From: Oidiodendron maius Zn
Lineage: Eukaryota > Ascomycota > Leotiomycetes > Myxotrichaceae
DNA: 64,000 nt
Assembly: GCA_000827325.1 (NCBI GenBank)
Contig: KN832881.1
Coordinates: 1,138,616 to 1,202,615 of the forward strand
Direction: 5' to 3'
The position numbers and the translations under genes are program-made. The notes beneath the pieces are model-generated. The model was not told the origin of the DNA, searched no databases, and saw only the letters and a list, made by a program, of their open reading frames with translations. Of the stretch, positions 43,118-54,308 are shown piece by piece (the stretch's first letter is position 1; each line of letters begins with the position of its first letter).

Positions 43118-43924
43118 TCATTTCAGCGTAGCTTTAAATCCCTGGTACGCAGAGTTCATATCCAATTCCAACTCCCGTGCTTGCTCTTCTGACACTTCCT
43201 CTGTCGCCTTCATCTGATTGAGTGCAATTAGCCATTGTACAATTTTCCCTCTCCCTTCGAAATCACTATCTGTGACCTTATTCACGCTCTGTATAACATC
43301 TGACAAGAGCGGGTGCAACTGATCTTTCGCCAATAGACCCAGCTTCAGCGCATCAAGGAATGTAATGAAATCTTGTGTAGCTTCGAGGATGAGTGTCCCA
43401 TTCGTACCACTGCTGGTAGTCGTCGACGTGTTGAACGAGGGAGCGGTCACTGTACTGGGGAGACCGATGCGAATGCGTTCAGTTGCTCGAGGTACTTCCA
43501 TCTGCCAGAATTAGCTTGAGTATCAAAGAGGCATCATCAGGGATCATACATCCCACTCGCTCTTGAAAGTCTCCAAGTCAACAAACTCTCTCGCGACAGC
43601 TTCATCGGTGAGAATAGCCTTGTACTGCTTCAACAGTCGATCGCAGATTTCGGTGTAGTCACTTTCCGAGATAGCGTCTTTCAGATAGGCCTTTTCAAGC
43701 TCATCAAGGGTGATAATGATGCTGAATACCTCGGCGAGGGAATCTTGGAGGTCACGTTCAGCTCTCGACTCAGCAAGCTTGACTTCCTAATGAGCTCTGT
43801 TAGATTTGCTGAGGCATGCATAGGGAGAGTGTATCACCTCATCGAGGTTTATATTTGCAGACAGTGTTGTATTCGGCACATAGCTATGCGGCGTAGGCGC
43901 ATACGCCTGCCGGGCGGAATACAT
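43118..43924 (-). CDS. VPS28: ESCRT-I subunit Vps28
   Basis: Vps28 is part of ESCRT-I, which sorts ubiquitinated membrane cargo into multivesicular bodies; its C-terminal four-helix domain binds Vps36 of ESCRT-II. Exons 43924-43838, 43786-43550, 43501-43118 encode 235 residues; both introns are in phase 0. Exon 1 gives MYSARQAYAPTPHSYVPNTT, exon 2 the N-terminal core (EVKLAESRAERDLQDSLAEV ... ITLDELEKAYLKD ... FVDLETFKSEWD), and exon 3 the linker and C-terminal domain (FITFLDALKLGLLAKDQLHP ... IVQWLIALNQMKATE). The length fits the family. It is divergent from NOC2, with only 218 bases between the starts. Confidence 0.94.
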
Positions 43925-44142
43925 TGTGTTTTATCGGCATCAATTCATTTTGGCGGGGTTCCTGGACGCCTGAAATCGGTTCATATTCTGCCGCCCTAGT
44001 GAAATTTCTACCGCCTTGATTCCACCATAACAGGCCTAGCCCAATTGATTGGCGTTATCGAGGGTCAAAAAGTTCACTTTTTTTTGCGTTGTGCTCGTCC
44101 AGTGCTGCCCGCAGTGACAGAGTCCAACAGCCATCGACACAA

Positions 44143-46416
44143 ATGGCGAAAAGCACAAAGAAGTCGACTCGCAAATTCGAGAAGAATCATCTTAAGGATA
44201 CTATCGAGAAGCGAAAGGCTGGTGCCAAAATTAAACAACGTCAGCAGATTAAAGCGAAACGACAAGCTAGAAATGCGAAAGATGCTGAATTCTTGGGCAA
44301 GGGCCAGAACGGCGGGGAAAGGTTGCAGACGAATAACTCTGCCAAAGACGATGATTTTGGAGACATGAATGTGGATGACTTCTTCCAAGGCGGATTTCAG
44401 ATTCCTGAAATGCTCGCGAAGAAGTCGAAGAAGTCTGGACCCGAAAAGCTCGGAAAGAGGAAGAGACCTACCCCCGAAGAAGACGAAGACAACTCGTCAG
44501 ATGTCTCTCTTGATGAGGACCCAGTGTTGAGTGAGTCTGAAGAGGGAAGCGGGGAAGAAGAGGACACCGGGATGAGTAAGGGCGCCATGGATGCGCTGGC
44601 CGAGAAGGACCCAGAATTCTACAAATATCTCAAGGAAAACGACCCAGAGGCGTTAGAGTTCGATGAGGATGCGGACTTAGCAGAAGTAGACAATCTGAGT
44701 GGAAGTGATGACGAAGATGAACCCAAAGCGAAGAGGCAGAAGAAGTCCAAGACTGCCGACGAGGACAGTGACCAATCTGCAGAAGTCACCACGGCCATGG
44801 TTGCGAAGTGGAAGAAGGCAATGGCGGAGCAGCATTCATTGCGGGCCATGCGTCAAGTCGTACTCGCATTTCGGGCTGCTGCCCACGTCAACGAGGACAG
44901 CGAGAAGGAGTACAAATACACCATCTCGAATTCGGAAGTCTATCACGAACTACTTGTGATCACTCTGAAGCATGTTCCTGAGGTCCTCAATCACCACCTC
45001 GCTGTCAAGGAGACTGCCGCGGGTAAGGTTCGAGTCTCAACGGACTCGAGGAAGTTCAAAACTCTCACGACCCTCTTAAAATCTCACACGACGTCTGTCC
45101 ATCACCTCCTCGCCTCCCTATCCGATGCCGCCACCCTCAAACTCACCTTGTCATCTCTCACGCCGCTCCTCCCTTACCTTCTGTCATTCAAGAAGATCCT
45201 CAAGAACATCGTCAAGACAGTCGTCGGCATCTGGTCAGATGCCTCGAGCACCGAGTCCACGCGCATCACAGCATTCCTGGTCCTCCGAAGGCTGGCCGTG
45301 ATCGGAGATTCGGGACTGCGCGAGGCGGTCCTAAAGACCGTCTATCAAGGACTGATCCAGGGGAGCCGGAACACCACCATCCACACGATCCAGGGCATCA
45401 ACCTCATGAAGAACTCGGCGGCCGAGCTGTGGGGCATCGACCCGACGGTGGGATACACGACGGGTTTCGGGTTCATCAGGCAGCTGGCGATGCACCTACG
45501 AAACAGCATCACCAACAACCAGAAAGAGTCCTACAAGACGGTATACAACTGGCAGTACGTGCACTCGCTAGACTTCTGGTCATGCGTGCTGTCGGAGCAC
45601 TGCAGCACGATCAAGGAGGCGGAGGCGGGCCATGAGTCGGCACTGCGGCCCCTGATCTACCCCACGGTGCAGGTCACACTGGGAGCGATGCGGCTGATCC
45701 CGACGGCGACGTACTTCCCGCTGCGGTTCCAGGTGATGCGGTCGCTGCTGCGGGTGTCGCGCGCAACGGGGACATACATCCCGCTGGCGCCGGCGCTGCT
45801 AGAGGTGCTCAACTCGGCGGAGATGAAGCGGGCGCCGAAGCCCAGCACGCTGAAGAACCTGGATTTCGCGTGTAATTACAAGGCGCCCAAGGCGTACCTG
45901 CGCACGCGCGTATACCAGGACGGGGTGGGCGAGCAGGTTGCGGAGCTGCTGGCGGAGATGTTTGTGCTGTGGGCGACGAGCGTGGCGTTCCCGGAGCTGG
46001 CGCTGCCGGTAGTGGTGATGGCGAAGCGATGGCTGAAGGAAGTCGGGCAGAAGGGGGCAGGGAACAAGAACCATAAGGTCAATGCGATGCTGGTGCTGGT
46101 GATACAGAAGCTGGAGGCGCACGGGCAGTGGATCGAGGCGCGGCGGGCGCGGGTGGACTTCGCGCCCAACGACCGGGCGGGGGTGGAGGGGTTCCTGAAG
46201 GGCTTCGAGTGGGAGCGGACGCCACTGGGGGCGTTCGTGGCTGGACAGCGGGCGCAGAGGGCAGAGCGGGCGCGGATGGTGGAGGAGGGCCGGCGGGCGG
46301 AGGAGAGGAAGCGGAAGGCGGATAGGAGTGAGGATGGGGAGGCGGAAGAAGATGAGGAGGAGGAGAGTGAAGAGGAAGACGACGACATTGAGGGAGAAGA
46401 CGACGACGACGAGTAG
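44143..46416 (+). CDS. NOC2: Nucleolar complex protein Noc2
   Basis: Noc2 pairs with Noc1 and then Noc3 to move pre-60S ribosomal particles from nucleolus to nucleoplasm. The 757-residue intronless product has a basic N-terminus (MAKSTKKSTRKFEKNHLKDT), an acidic region with LDEDPVLSESEEGSGEEED, the conserved MDALAEKDPEFYKYLKENDPE, then the helical Noc2 domain (about 280-680: GINLMKNSAAELWGID, LHSLDFWS-like YVHSLDFWSCVLSEHC, YFPLRFQVMRSLLRVS) and a very acidic tail. I chose 44143 because the family starts there; the open frame extends 54 bases upstream without an ATG in good context. From about 45300 the codons become strongly G/C-ending, unlike the first half. Confidence 0.95.
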   Translation: MAKSTKKSTRKFEKNHLKDTIEKRKAGAKIKQRQQIKAKRQARNAKDAEFLGKGQNGGERLQTNNSAKDDDFGDMNVDDFFQGGFQIPEMLAKKSKKSGPEKLGKRKRPTPEEDEDNSSDVSLDEDPVLSESEEGSGEEEDTGMSKGAMDALAEKDPEFYKYLKENDPEALEFDEDADLAEVDNLSGSDDEDEPKAKRQKKSKTADEDSDQSAEVTTAMVAKWKKAMAEQHSLRAMRQVVLAFRAAAHVNEDSEKEYKYTISNSEVYHELLVITLKHVPEVLNHHLAVKETAAGKVRVSTDSRKFKTLTTLLKSHTTSVHHLLASLSDAATLKLTLSSLTPLLPYLLSFKKILKNIVKTVVGIWSDASSTESTRITAFLVLRRLAVIGDSGLREAVLKTVYQGLIQGSRNTTIHTIQGINLMKNSAAELWGIDPTVGYTTGFGFIRQLAMHLRNSITNNQKESYKTVYNWQYVHSLDFWSCVLSEHCSTIKEAEAGHESALRPLIYPTVQVTLGAMRLIPTATYFPLRFQVMRSLLRVSRATGTYIPLAPALLEVLNSAEMKRAPKPSTLKNLDFACNYKAPKAYLRTRVYQDGVGEQVAELLAEMFVLWATSVAFPELALPVVVMAKRWLKEVGQKGAGNKNHKVNAMLVLVIQKLEAHGQWIEARRARVDFAPNDRAGVEGFLKGFEWERTPLGAFVAGQRAQRAERARMVEEGRRAEERKRKADRSEDGEAEEDEEEESEEEDDDIEGEDDDDE

Positions 46417-47836
46417 GGACGGGGTGAAGGATAATTGTATGGCGTTGAGAGGGTCGTCATATACCTCAGGTACAGAGGTGCATTTTCTCACGCCCCCAAT
46501 CAGTCTTGGCCCCAACTGGTGTCGTGCATACCTAAGATATACTGTGCCCGCATGCAGAGTTACCTCCTTCGGTTATGCCTTTCAGGGGGTACTCGATATA
46601 GTCACGTGATATAAATTCACATTCCCCGGCCCGACCAATCAGAGCCCATCGCGCATGGTCCCTCGCGTGGTTGAACCCCCCGTCGCCCTTTTTTATTTTG
46701 TTCATCCATCGTCACATTGCCGAGAATAATCTCTTCTCATCCCTCTGGTCTCGTCTTGAGGTCGGCTGGTGTCCTCTCATCTACCAATTCTCCCCTTCTC
46801 CCTCCCTCGCGCCAATCGCTGGCCAGCGTGGGGCGCGCGCTCGGTATGATTGGGCGGGCGAGCACGACATTATCCGCGAAAAGCGGTCTACGCGAATGGT
46901 CGTCAGCCTCCCTCAACATTTCCCCCCGTGGCTCGAGGTCTCAACGCCCTGAACAGGATCACATGCAATTGACTGGATGAGAGGGTGATTGTTTGATTGA
47001 CTGCTTGAATGATTGACTGATGGGCTAAATTGATGATGGACAGAGTGAGGGCCGGACGAATGAAAGGGAGCCCGATCGGCGCCGGGTCTGGGGCATCTTG
47101 GTCGTGTTCTCCTTGTCCTAGAATAATAGGGTACAGGAATGATACAGTAGTGGGAGGTCGAGTCCCAAGAGTCCAATCGTCGCCAGCGGTATATCTGATG
47201 CACGCAAGTAGCCTAGCTGCCCTTCCCCCATGTGCCGCCACGATAGGCCTGCGCGCACAGAACTCTTTCCCCTACCACATACTCTATTCTAGCTGTCTCG
47301 TGTGCGCGGGGCATCTAGCTGTAACTTGTACTCCTGTCCCTTACCTGGGCAGATGTTTGGGTGGTGGGGTTGAGTGAAGCGGTGCTGTGCTGTACCCTAC
47401 AATACAATACCGCCAGAGGTTATAGCCAGTGTACAGGTGGCCAGTTGGGAAATTAATTCGCGCGCGTGTTCTTTCCGTTTGTCTCCCTCACACCCGCCTC
47501 CCCCCCCCATATCCCCAATCTCCCTCTTCGTCTCTGCTGGTACTGTACCGTGTTGCTCCTGGCTTCCCTCTCTTCCTCTCCCCCCCAAGCTAGTCCTGTC
47601 CCCAGGCACCGGACCCTCTGTTTGTGCACGCGCGGGACTAACCAAAGTGTAAGGTACCTGCTGTCTACTTTTCCCTTCTTCTTCTCCTTCCTCCCTCTCT
47701 TCTTCTTCTTCTTTTCTTTCCTTTTTCTTTTCCTTAATTCAACCTCTTCCTGTCCATCCTCCATCCCCCGGGCCCCCCTTCGTATCAACTACAACTTCAT
47801 ACTCCGCCTCTTGCAATTCGGCAATGCGAGAGTACC
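46417..47836. other. NOC2 3' flank and BTA1 promoter/leader
   Basis: A long pyrimidine tract (about 47490-47790, with repeated CTT units) precedes the BTA1 start, a common fungal core-promoter feature for strongly used genes. Open frames here reflect the skewed composition and show no family. Confidence 0.55.
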
Positions 47837-50731
47837 ATGGCTTCTCTTATCCCTAGCATCCTGTCCAGGGATCCCCACACCCAAATCTTCTTCGTCGGTG
47901 CTACCGTCGTCTTCCTCGTCGCCCTCATCTTCGCAACCACCTGGCGGTCCGCCAAGTATGACAACAACGAGAACCCCAGCCCACTGACGTCCTTCCTGCG
48001 CTTCTTCTACGCCTCCTTCCTCAAGCCGCACAACAGCGGCGAGGGCGTCAATGGCCAGCAGGACGCCCTCGAGAGCTTCTACAAGGCGCAGGCCGGCGTG
48101 TATGACAATACGCGCAAGAGGCTCCTCCGTGGCCGTGAGGATATGCTGGGCCTCGTTGCCGCCCAGCTCGTCCAGAAGGCCGCCAAGGACCGCACCCACG
48201 ATACCAAGCGCATCTGGGTCGATGTACGTGTGCCCTCCTCCTCCAACCTGGGGATTCCTTTCCTCCTCAACCTTCCAATCCCCAAATCAATTCAAAAAGA
48301 AAGAAAGAAAAAAAATTCCCAAAATCCCCCGCCGTAAGAAAAGAAACCCAAATTTAAAAATTTAAAAAAAGATATGCAAACACCAAAAATACACAAATTG
48401 GCAGAATGAGGCTTACCCTTTTCTCCCCCCTTCCAGATTGGCGGCGGCACTGGTTGGAACATCGAGGCTATGTCTGAGTTCGTCTCCGTGCCCGAGTTCT
48501 TCTCCAGCGTCTACCTCGTCGATTTCTCGCCTTCCCTGTGCGAAGTCGCCCGGAAACGCTTCAAGCGTCTCGGCTGGACCAATGTCAAGGTCATCTGCCA
48601 GGACGCGCGCACTTTCCGTCTCGAGGACCACGAGGCGGCCACCGAGGGCGCCGTTACCCGCTCCCGCTCCCAGAGCGCCAGCTACTTCGACCAAGATCGC
48701 CCCAGCGTGGGCGGCGCCGACCTCATCACACTCTCTTACAGCTTGTCCATGATCGTGAGTACCCCTCCGAACACGTGATTTCGTCCAACCCTCGCCCCCT
48801 TTTTTTTCCCCCAGTGCTGAGATGGAAAATGATTTAGCCTGATTTCTACTCCGTCATCGACTCGCTCACCACGCTCCTTTCGCCCACGGGCACCATCGGT
48901 GTCGTCGACTTCTATGTCCAGTCCATCGTCGACCTAAGCTTCCGCAACTATACTGGCGGGGTCATCAATCGTCACGTGAACTGGTTTGGACGCCTATTCT
49001 GGCGTGCCTGGTTTGACGTCGACCGCGTCGGCCTGGAGGCGGGCCGTCGAGACTACCTCGAGTACCGCTTCGGCACGGTCCTCAGCGCTGACTCCCGGAA
49101 CTACCTCCTGGGCTCCATTCCCTACTACGTCTGGATCGGCTGCCCTAAGAAGCCCTCATCTTCCCTCGCACCCAGCTCCGAGGAGATCGTCGAGCGCCTC
49201 GATGCCGCGGCCACTGAGTCCCCCTATCTCTCGCCGGTGCGCCACACGTCTGATCTCTCGCAGACAGTGGCTAAGTCGACCCCCGAGCTGCGTTCCAAGG
49301 CCTTCGATGCGGCCGTCATTAATCTGTCGGCAAACCTCCCTCTCCCGTCCTTCTTCTACCAGAACAACCACTGGCGCATCCACTACGACGACCAGCTGAA
49401 GAAGCACACGCAGTTCAAAAATGAGTACATCTACGCCTTCACCTGGGAGGATTCCCGTGTCGACCAGCGCCTTCTGAAACTAGGCCCGGAGGATGTTGTC
49501 CTGGCCATCACGTCCGCCGGAGATAACATCCTGTCGTACGCCCTCCAGTCGCCCGCTCGCATCCACGCTGTAGACCTCAACCCCAACCAGAACCACCTGC
49601 TCGAGCTGAAGGTCGCGGCCTACGCCGCCCTCCCCTACGCTGACTTCTGGAAGATCTTTGGCGACGGCAAGCACCCCGACTTCCGCTCGCTGCTCATCTC
49701 CCGACTGTCTCCCCACATGTCCTCGCGGTCGTACCAGTTCTGGCTCAACAATGCCCACATCTTCACCAAGCGGGGCTCCCGCGGACTCTACGAGACCGGT
49801 GGCTCTCGACACGCCATCAAGGTCGTGCGCGTCCTCGCCACGCTCCTCGGATTCCGCACTGACATCAAGAACCTCGTCGAGGCCAAGACCCTTAACGAGC
49901 AGCGCGAGATCTGGGGCAAGAAAATCCGTCCATATCTCATGTCTCGTCTGCTCTCCTACTTCGTCGTCAGCCACGAGCAGTTCCTGTGGGCCGCGCTCGG
50001 CGTGCCCCACAACCAGCTCGCCATGCTGGAGGCGGACCATATCGCCTCGGAGGCTCTGCCCGGCCAGACGCCCTCCACCTCCCCGCTCGAGCACACCGCG
50101 AAGGAGCTGAAATCCAGCAAGGGTGCCGCCATCTGGGAGTACATGGTCCAGACCCTCGACCCCGTCGTCCAGACCACCCTGATCGGCGAAGACAACCCGT
50201 ACTACCTTGTCTGCCTCCAAGGGTGCTTCTCCCAGCGCTGCCACCCGGACTACCTCAGCGTGAAGGCCCACCAGAAGCTCTCGCGCCAGGGGGCCTTTGA
50301 CGGACTGCGCATTCACACCGACGAGATCAACGAGGTTGTCAGCCGCCTCGCTCCTGGTACCCTGACCGTCGCCGTCGTCATGGACAGCATGGACTGGTTC
50401 GACCCGGGCGCCGAGGCAGCCCGCCAGCAGATTGTGAAGCTGAACCGCGCGCTGAAACTCGGCGGCCGCGTCCTCCTGCGCTCGGCTGCGCTGACCCCCT
50501 GGTACATCTCTGCCTTCGAGTCTCTGGGTTTCCAGGGCAAGCGAGCTGGGGCTCGAATTGGCGGCGCGTGCATCGACCGGTAAGTCTATTCATATTCGTT
50601 GAAGAAGTCAGCTAACTCGCCGCTCTAGTGTCAATATGTACGCATCCTGCTGGGTCCTGACGAAGATGGAGAATGTCTCCGCTAAGACCAGCAGGGACGG
50701 TTCCGTCGACCTGGAGAAGCTCGAGATCTAA
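47837..50731 (+). CDS. BTA1: Betaine lipid (DGTS) synthase, BtaB-BtaA fusion
   Basis: Makes diacylglyceryl-N,N,N-trimethylhomoserine, a phosphorus-free membrane lipid used when phosphate is scarce. Exons 47837-48223, 48437-48754, 48838-50579, 50629-50731 encode 849 residues. A membrane segment (about 16-36, FFVGATVVFLVALIF) is followed by a SAM-dependent N-methyltransferase half (BtaB-like; motif VDIGGGTGWN at the first join, YLVDFSPSLCEVARKR) and a C-terminal half resembling BtaA, which transfers the aminocarboxypropyl group of SAM to diacylglycerol (EYIYAFTWEDSRVD, HAVDLNPNQNHLLELK, VMDSMDWFDP). Intron 1 is long (213 bases) and A-rich for this gene set. The start has a good context, ACCATGG. 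Codons are strongly G/C-ending. Confidence 0.94.
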
Positions 50732-51309
50732 TTTAGCGAATGGCTACTACTAGACCTCAAAAGGAATGGGCAGACTGGAGGAAGATTGGACATGAACAGT
50801 CGCTTGTTGAAAGAAACAGATTGCTAGGACCGTATTGATTAGTGCTTTTATTACCAAGTGGTATGCCGTTGTTTACATCAGCGTCACTCATTATAGCTGC
50901 TACGGCTCCCCCTATTAGCCAAATACATTTCGGTAGTGAATAACTCAAGCCTCGTGAGTCGTGTACAGTGAAGTTATCAGTGGATTGTTAAATTACTAGT
51001 GTACTTGACCGGCCCGCCCGCCTTTGTCTCCCTTTGGTAACGATCTTCTCCAACTCCATCGCTGTATCAATGGATATCGGAGTGTAATCCTGACTCCATG
51101 TCTTAATAAACGCAATTCACGTCCTGGTGCCACGGATATGTCTCGCCGAGGTCGGCTACTGTACAGTGTTGCTCATCGCTTCTCATACCCAGATTCCCGA
51201 TATCGTGTATACGATTCAACGTATCTCGCAAATCTCAGCACCATTCCCCCTTTCACCTAGCAAAAGCGTTCTCTTCTCTATTCTCAGCAAAATAGTCTTC
51301 TGTGCTCTC
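50732..51309. other. Intergenic between convergent BTA1 and SRA-YDG genes
   Basis: A 578-base stretch of 3' flanks with no motif, repeat or gene recognised. Confidence 0.5.
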
Positions 51310-53504
51310 TCATCCAAGCTCCTTCCGAATACTCACCCTCTCGACCAATTCCAGATTCGACGGTCGAGCCTCGACGCCCTGGCAGCGGATGGCATCTTGG
51401 CCCGGCAGCCTCCTGAGCGAGAAGCGGATCATGGCCGTCGCCGGGTCCAGAAGTTTCTTGCCCACGATCTCGTACATGCCGTCGTACCGCACACCCTCCC
51501 GCGGCGCGTATTTCGAGGTTGAACCTTTCTTGGCGGCGCGCAGGACTCGCACTGGCTGTTTGAGCATGTAAGCTTTTTCGAGGAGGAGGGTATCGGCGGT
51601 GGGTGCAACGGGCTCGGTCGAGGAGTTGCTGGAGGGGTTGCTGGATTTGGTGCCGCAGTATTCGAGCGTCTGTGATGGATGTTAGGGACGGAATTAGGGG
51701 GAGTATGGGGACGGGAAGTACTTCTCCGTTGTCATCGTCGGCGTACTCGCCTTTGCTCACAACAATTGAGTATGCTCCTTTGTCAGTTTGGCCACTTATG
51801 CCTCCTTCAGAGGCGCCATGTGCGCCGTCTCGTAGAGCACAGATGCGCAAGGGCCACCACTGCCCATTTATGAGGCCGTTTGGCCCGGGAACGTTTGCTG
51901 ACCTTTTCTTCCATTGCTTGTCGATACTATACGCCGTTTTCTTCACCCCTTCCTCGTTTACAGTTTTGGTAGCGACTATCCCTCGCATCAGGAAGCCATC
52001 AAGGTCGCCGCCCATCCACCGCAGCCAGAGGGCCTCGGCATCTGCTGCTATGTCCCAAGGGAAGACGTCCTTGTCCGGCCCGTCGAAAATCTGGAGCAGG
52101 CCCTCGGGCTCTAGTACCTTAGACTTCTTGACCAGGATAGGCGTGACGAATTTGTACAGATCCATTTCGTGGATCTTGGTCCGTAGCTCAGAGAACCACT
52201 TCTCTGTGTTCCCGTTGCTCTTGGTTGCATCAATGCAGTTCGTAATGAGTTGCCTGATGTGGTCGAGAGTTGCTTTGTCGCCCCGCGGAAACTTCTCCTT
52301 CATATTGATGTTCAGGTACCATTCCGTAACTTCCTTTCGCATGTTCACAACCTCCTTAATTTTATAGACCTGCTTCCGTTTCGTGCGAGGCCGACATGTC
52401 GAGCCAGGGTCTGTCTTCGCAGCATCCTCTATGTCCTTTGATGGGGTGTAAGCGGTATTGTCATCTGCAGCCACTGGCTCTTCTTTTGGTTTGCTTGGCG
52501 AGACTTGGGATAGCCTTGCTTTCTTTGTTGCCGGCGGAGGAAGCGTTGAATCAACAAAGAGCGTGGGCGATGGCTCGCGACCTGCTTGGTTTTAGTAAAG
52601 AGCCATTCTATATTCCCTTGAACTTACTTGGCTTCTTTCGTTTCTTGGGTATCAATCCATTCAGTGACAAAGCCGTCAGCGGCGACGGCCGATGATTATT
52701 GTTTTGAGTGTGGACTTGAGCCGTGCATTGTTTAGTATCCGGCGTGATATATTCTGTCGTGATCCGCGCAGCGTAATCTTGCCTCGAAGGTGAGGGCATG
52801 TCTAGTCTTGGAGGGGAATTGGTAGCTTCCTTCGTGGTTTTAGTTGCCTGATCTTCCTGTTGAGCTCCACTATCTTGATGAATAGCTCGAGGCAGCTTGG
52901 CTTGCTCTTGGGACAAGGCGGCGAGCGCCATGGCCTTGGGCTCTATAGCTTGGCATCGGGTATGGCCTTGCATAGTACCTGCAATGAACGTGTCTTCCAG
53001 GAGAACTTCAACTAATTGTGCTTCTCGAGTAGCTTCTCTCTCTTGCCCATCATCTATAGCGATTTTAGACTTCAGAGGAGCCTTGCTGTATTGGAGAGCA
53101 ACTTCAGGAACATTGGCCCTGTGTCTACCGTCTCTCTGCTGCCTTGAAGTTTTGACTGGCTTAGATTGTCGTCGAGAGTTTTCTTCCTTCCTTGTAGCTA
53201 TATAATCTTTAGATTCTCGAAGAGCATTTTCAACCTGCCCTCTGGTTAGAGTCGACTGACCTTGCCGTTGAACCTCGGTATTGTTATTTATAGCCTGGGA
53301 CTCAGCTCTCGCTTGAGACATGGGTGCCCGCGTTTTCGTATCTGTTGATATAGTAGCAGATCTAGAATCATCTGGCTTCGGCATCTCTGCCGAATTAGGA
53401 CACGGAGATTCTGTACTCTCCGCTGCTTCAAGAGCATCTCTTTCTTTTCGTCGCCGCCGACGCTCTGCCTCAGCGGCAGCAGCTACCATATCACTGAATG
53501 CCAT
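51310..53504 (-). CDS. SRA-YDG domain protein
   Basis: The C-terminal half carries an SRA-YDG domain, the fold that in UHRF1 and plant SUVH proteins reads 5-methylcytosine in DNA. Exons 53504-52628, 52575-51722 and 51669-51310 give 696 residues. Visible SRA features: VPGPNGLINGQWWPLRICAL, LRDGAHGASEGGISGQ, GAYSIVVSKGEYADDDNGE, EYCGT across intron 2, and YAPREGVRYDGMYEIV with the YDG core. Ahead of it are a helical region (about 345-430, VVNMRKEVTEWYLNIN) and a ~300-residue charged, disordered N-terminus opening with a basic run (AERRRRRKERD). No RING, PHD or SET domain is present. The first intron's acceptor (GCGAG, 52576) is chosen only because the nearer CAG breaks frame; that join is the weakest part. 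Confidence 0.85.
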
Positions 53505-54308
53505 GGTTAAATCAGGCGTCCACCTATATGTATTAGGGAGGTGAGAGATCAGGGTGTTCAGGGAGTGGTGTTGTGTATCTATAACCGTGCAGTGTAACAG
53601 TGTGGGGAAGTGGAAGTTGAGTTCGCGATGTTAAGTTAGTGAAGCACACGCGCAAACATCACTGGGTAATTGCAATAGTCCACAAGGCAAACACGGAAGA
53701 TATAAGCTCCGACGACTAGCATAGTTGACTTATTTTATTAAATGAAGTGGGTGAATGGCTACAAGGCAGATCCATAGAAATTGGGAACGGCAATTTACTA
53801 CATGCAGCCTTATATTTTCGAAAATTACTAAAACCAGCCTCAATTCTTAATCAACTACTGAAACCAGCTTTTGACCTATTTAAGGCTGGGTCAAGTGGCA
53901 ACTTAGAATGCTTTAGTACTTCTTAATACTATAAATTACTAATATAAACTCAAGTACCCTTCTATCACACATTACGTTGTTTACTTATATTATATTAACT
54001 TCTGCATTTTTAGGGTCTTTTTATATCAACACTAGCACTTCTTTATTAATACTATTACTTTTAACTAACATTCAGACTCAAACCATGGCATATACTGCGC
54101 CGAGGGTAAAGTGTCGAGATTGAGCACATATTACGAGACACGTGTAAATCACCTGTAATACTACTAGCAGGAAAATATCGACTTTTACTTAAAGTGTTTA
54201 GGTTATGCATTTGCTATTCGTGATTCGATTCAATAAGCAAACCGCAGAACAATCCTTGTGCAATGCATTCCTTAATTCCACCCCGCCCGAACTCTAGCCC
54301 CGAAACAT
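53505..54308. other. Intergenic with AT-rich block
   Basis: From about 53720 to 54080 the DNA is very AT-rich, with repeated ACTRAAACCAGC words (near 53827 and 53862). It resembles decayed insert DNA, but no termini were found. The rest is the SRA gene promoter and the eL20 3' flank. Confidence 0.45.

Noticed and set aside
45799-46515. Minus-strand ORFs of 194 and 238 codons inside NOC2
   Set aside because: Shadows of the GC-rich NOC2 coding strand; low-complexity translations.
46417-47836. Several ORFs of about 90-170 codons, both strands
   Set aside because: They follow from GC skew and the pyrimidine tract before BTA1; no domain content.
49480-50316. Minus-strand ORF of 278 codons inside BTA1
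   Set aside because: Antisense shadow of a real gene with strong G/C-ending codons.
52581-52584. CAG acceptor for SRA gene intron 1
   Set aside because: It has the best local consensus but breaks the reading frame of exon 2; the GAG eight bases on keeps frame.
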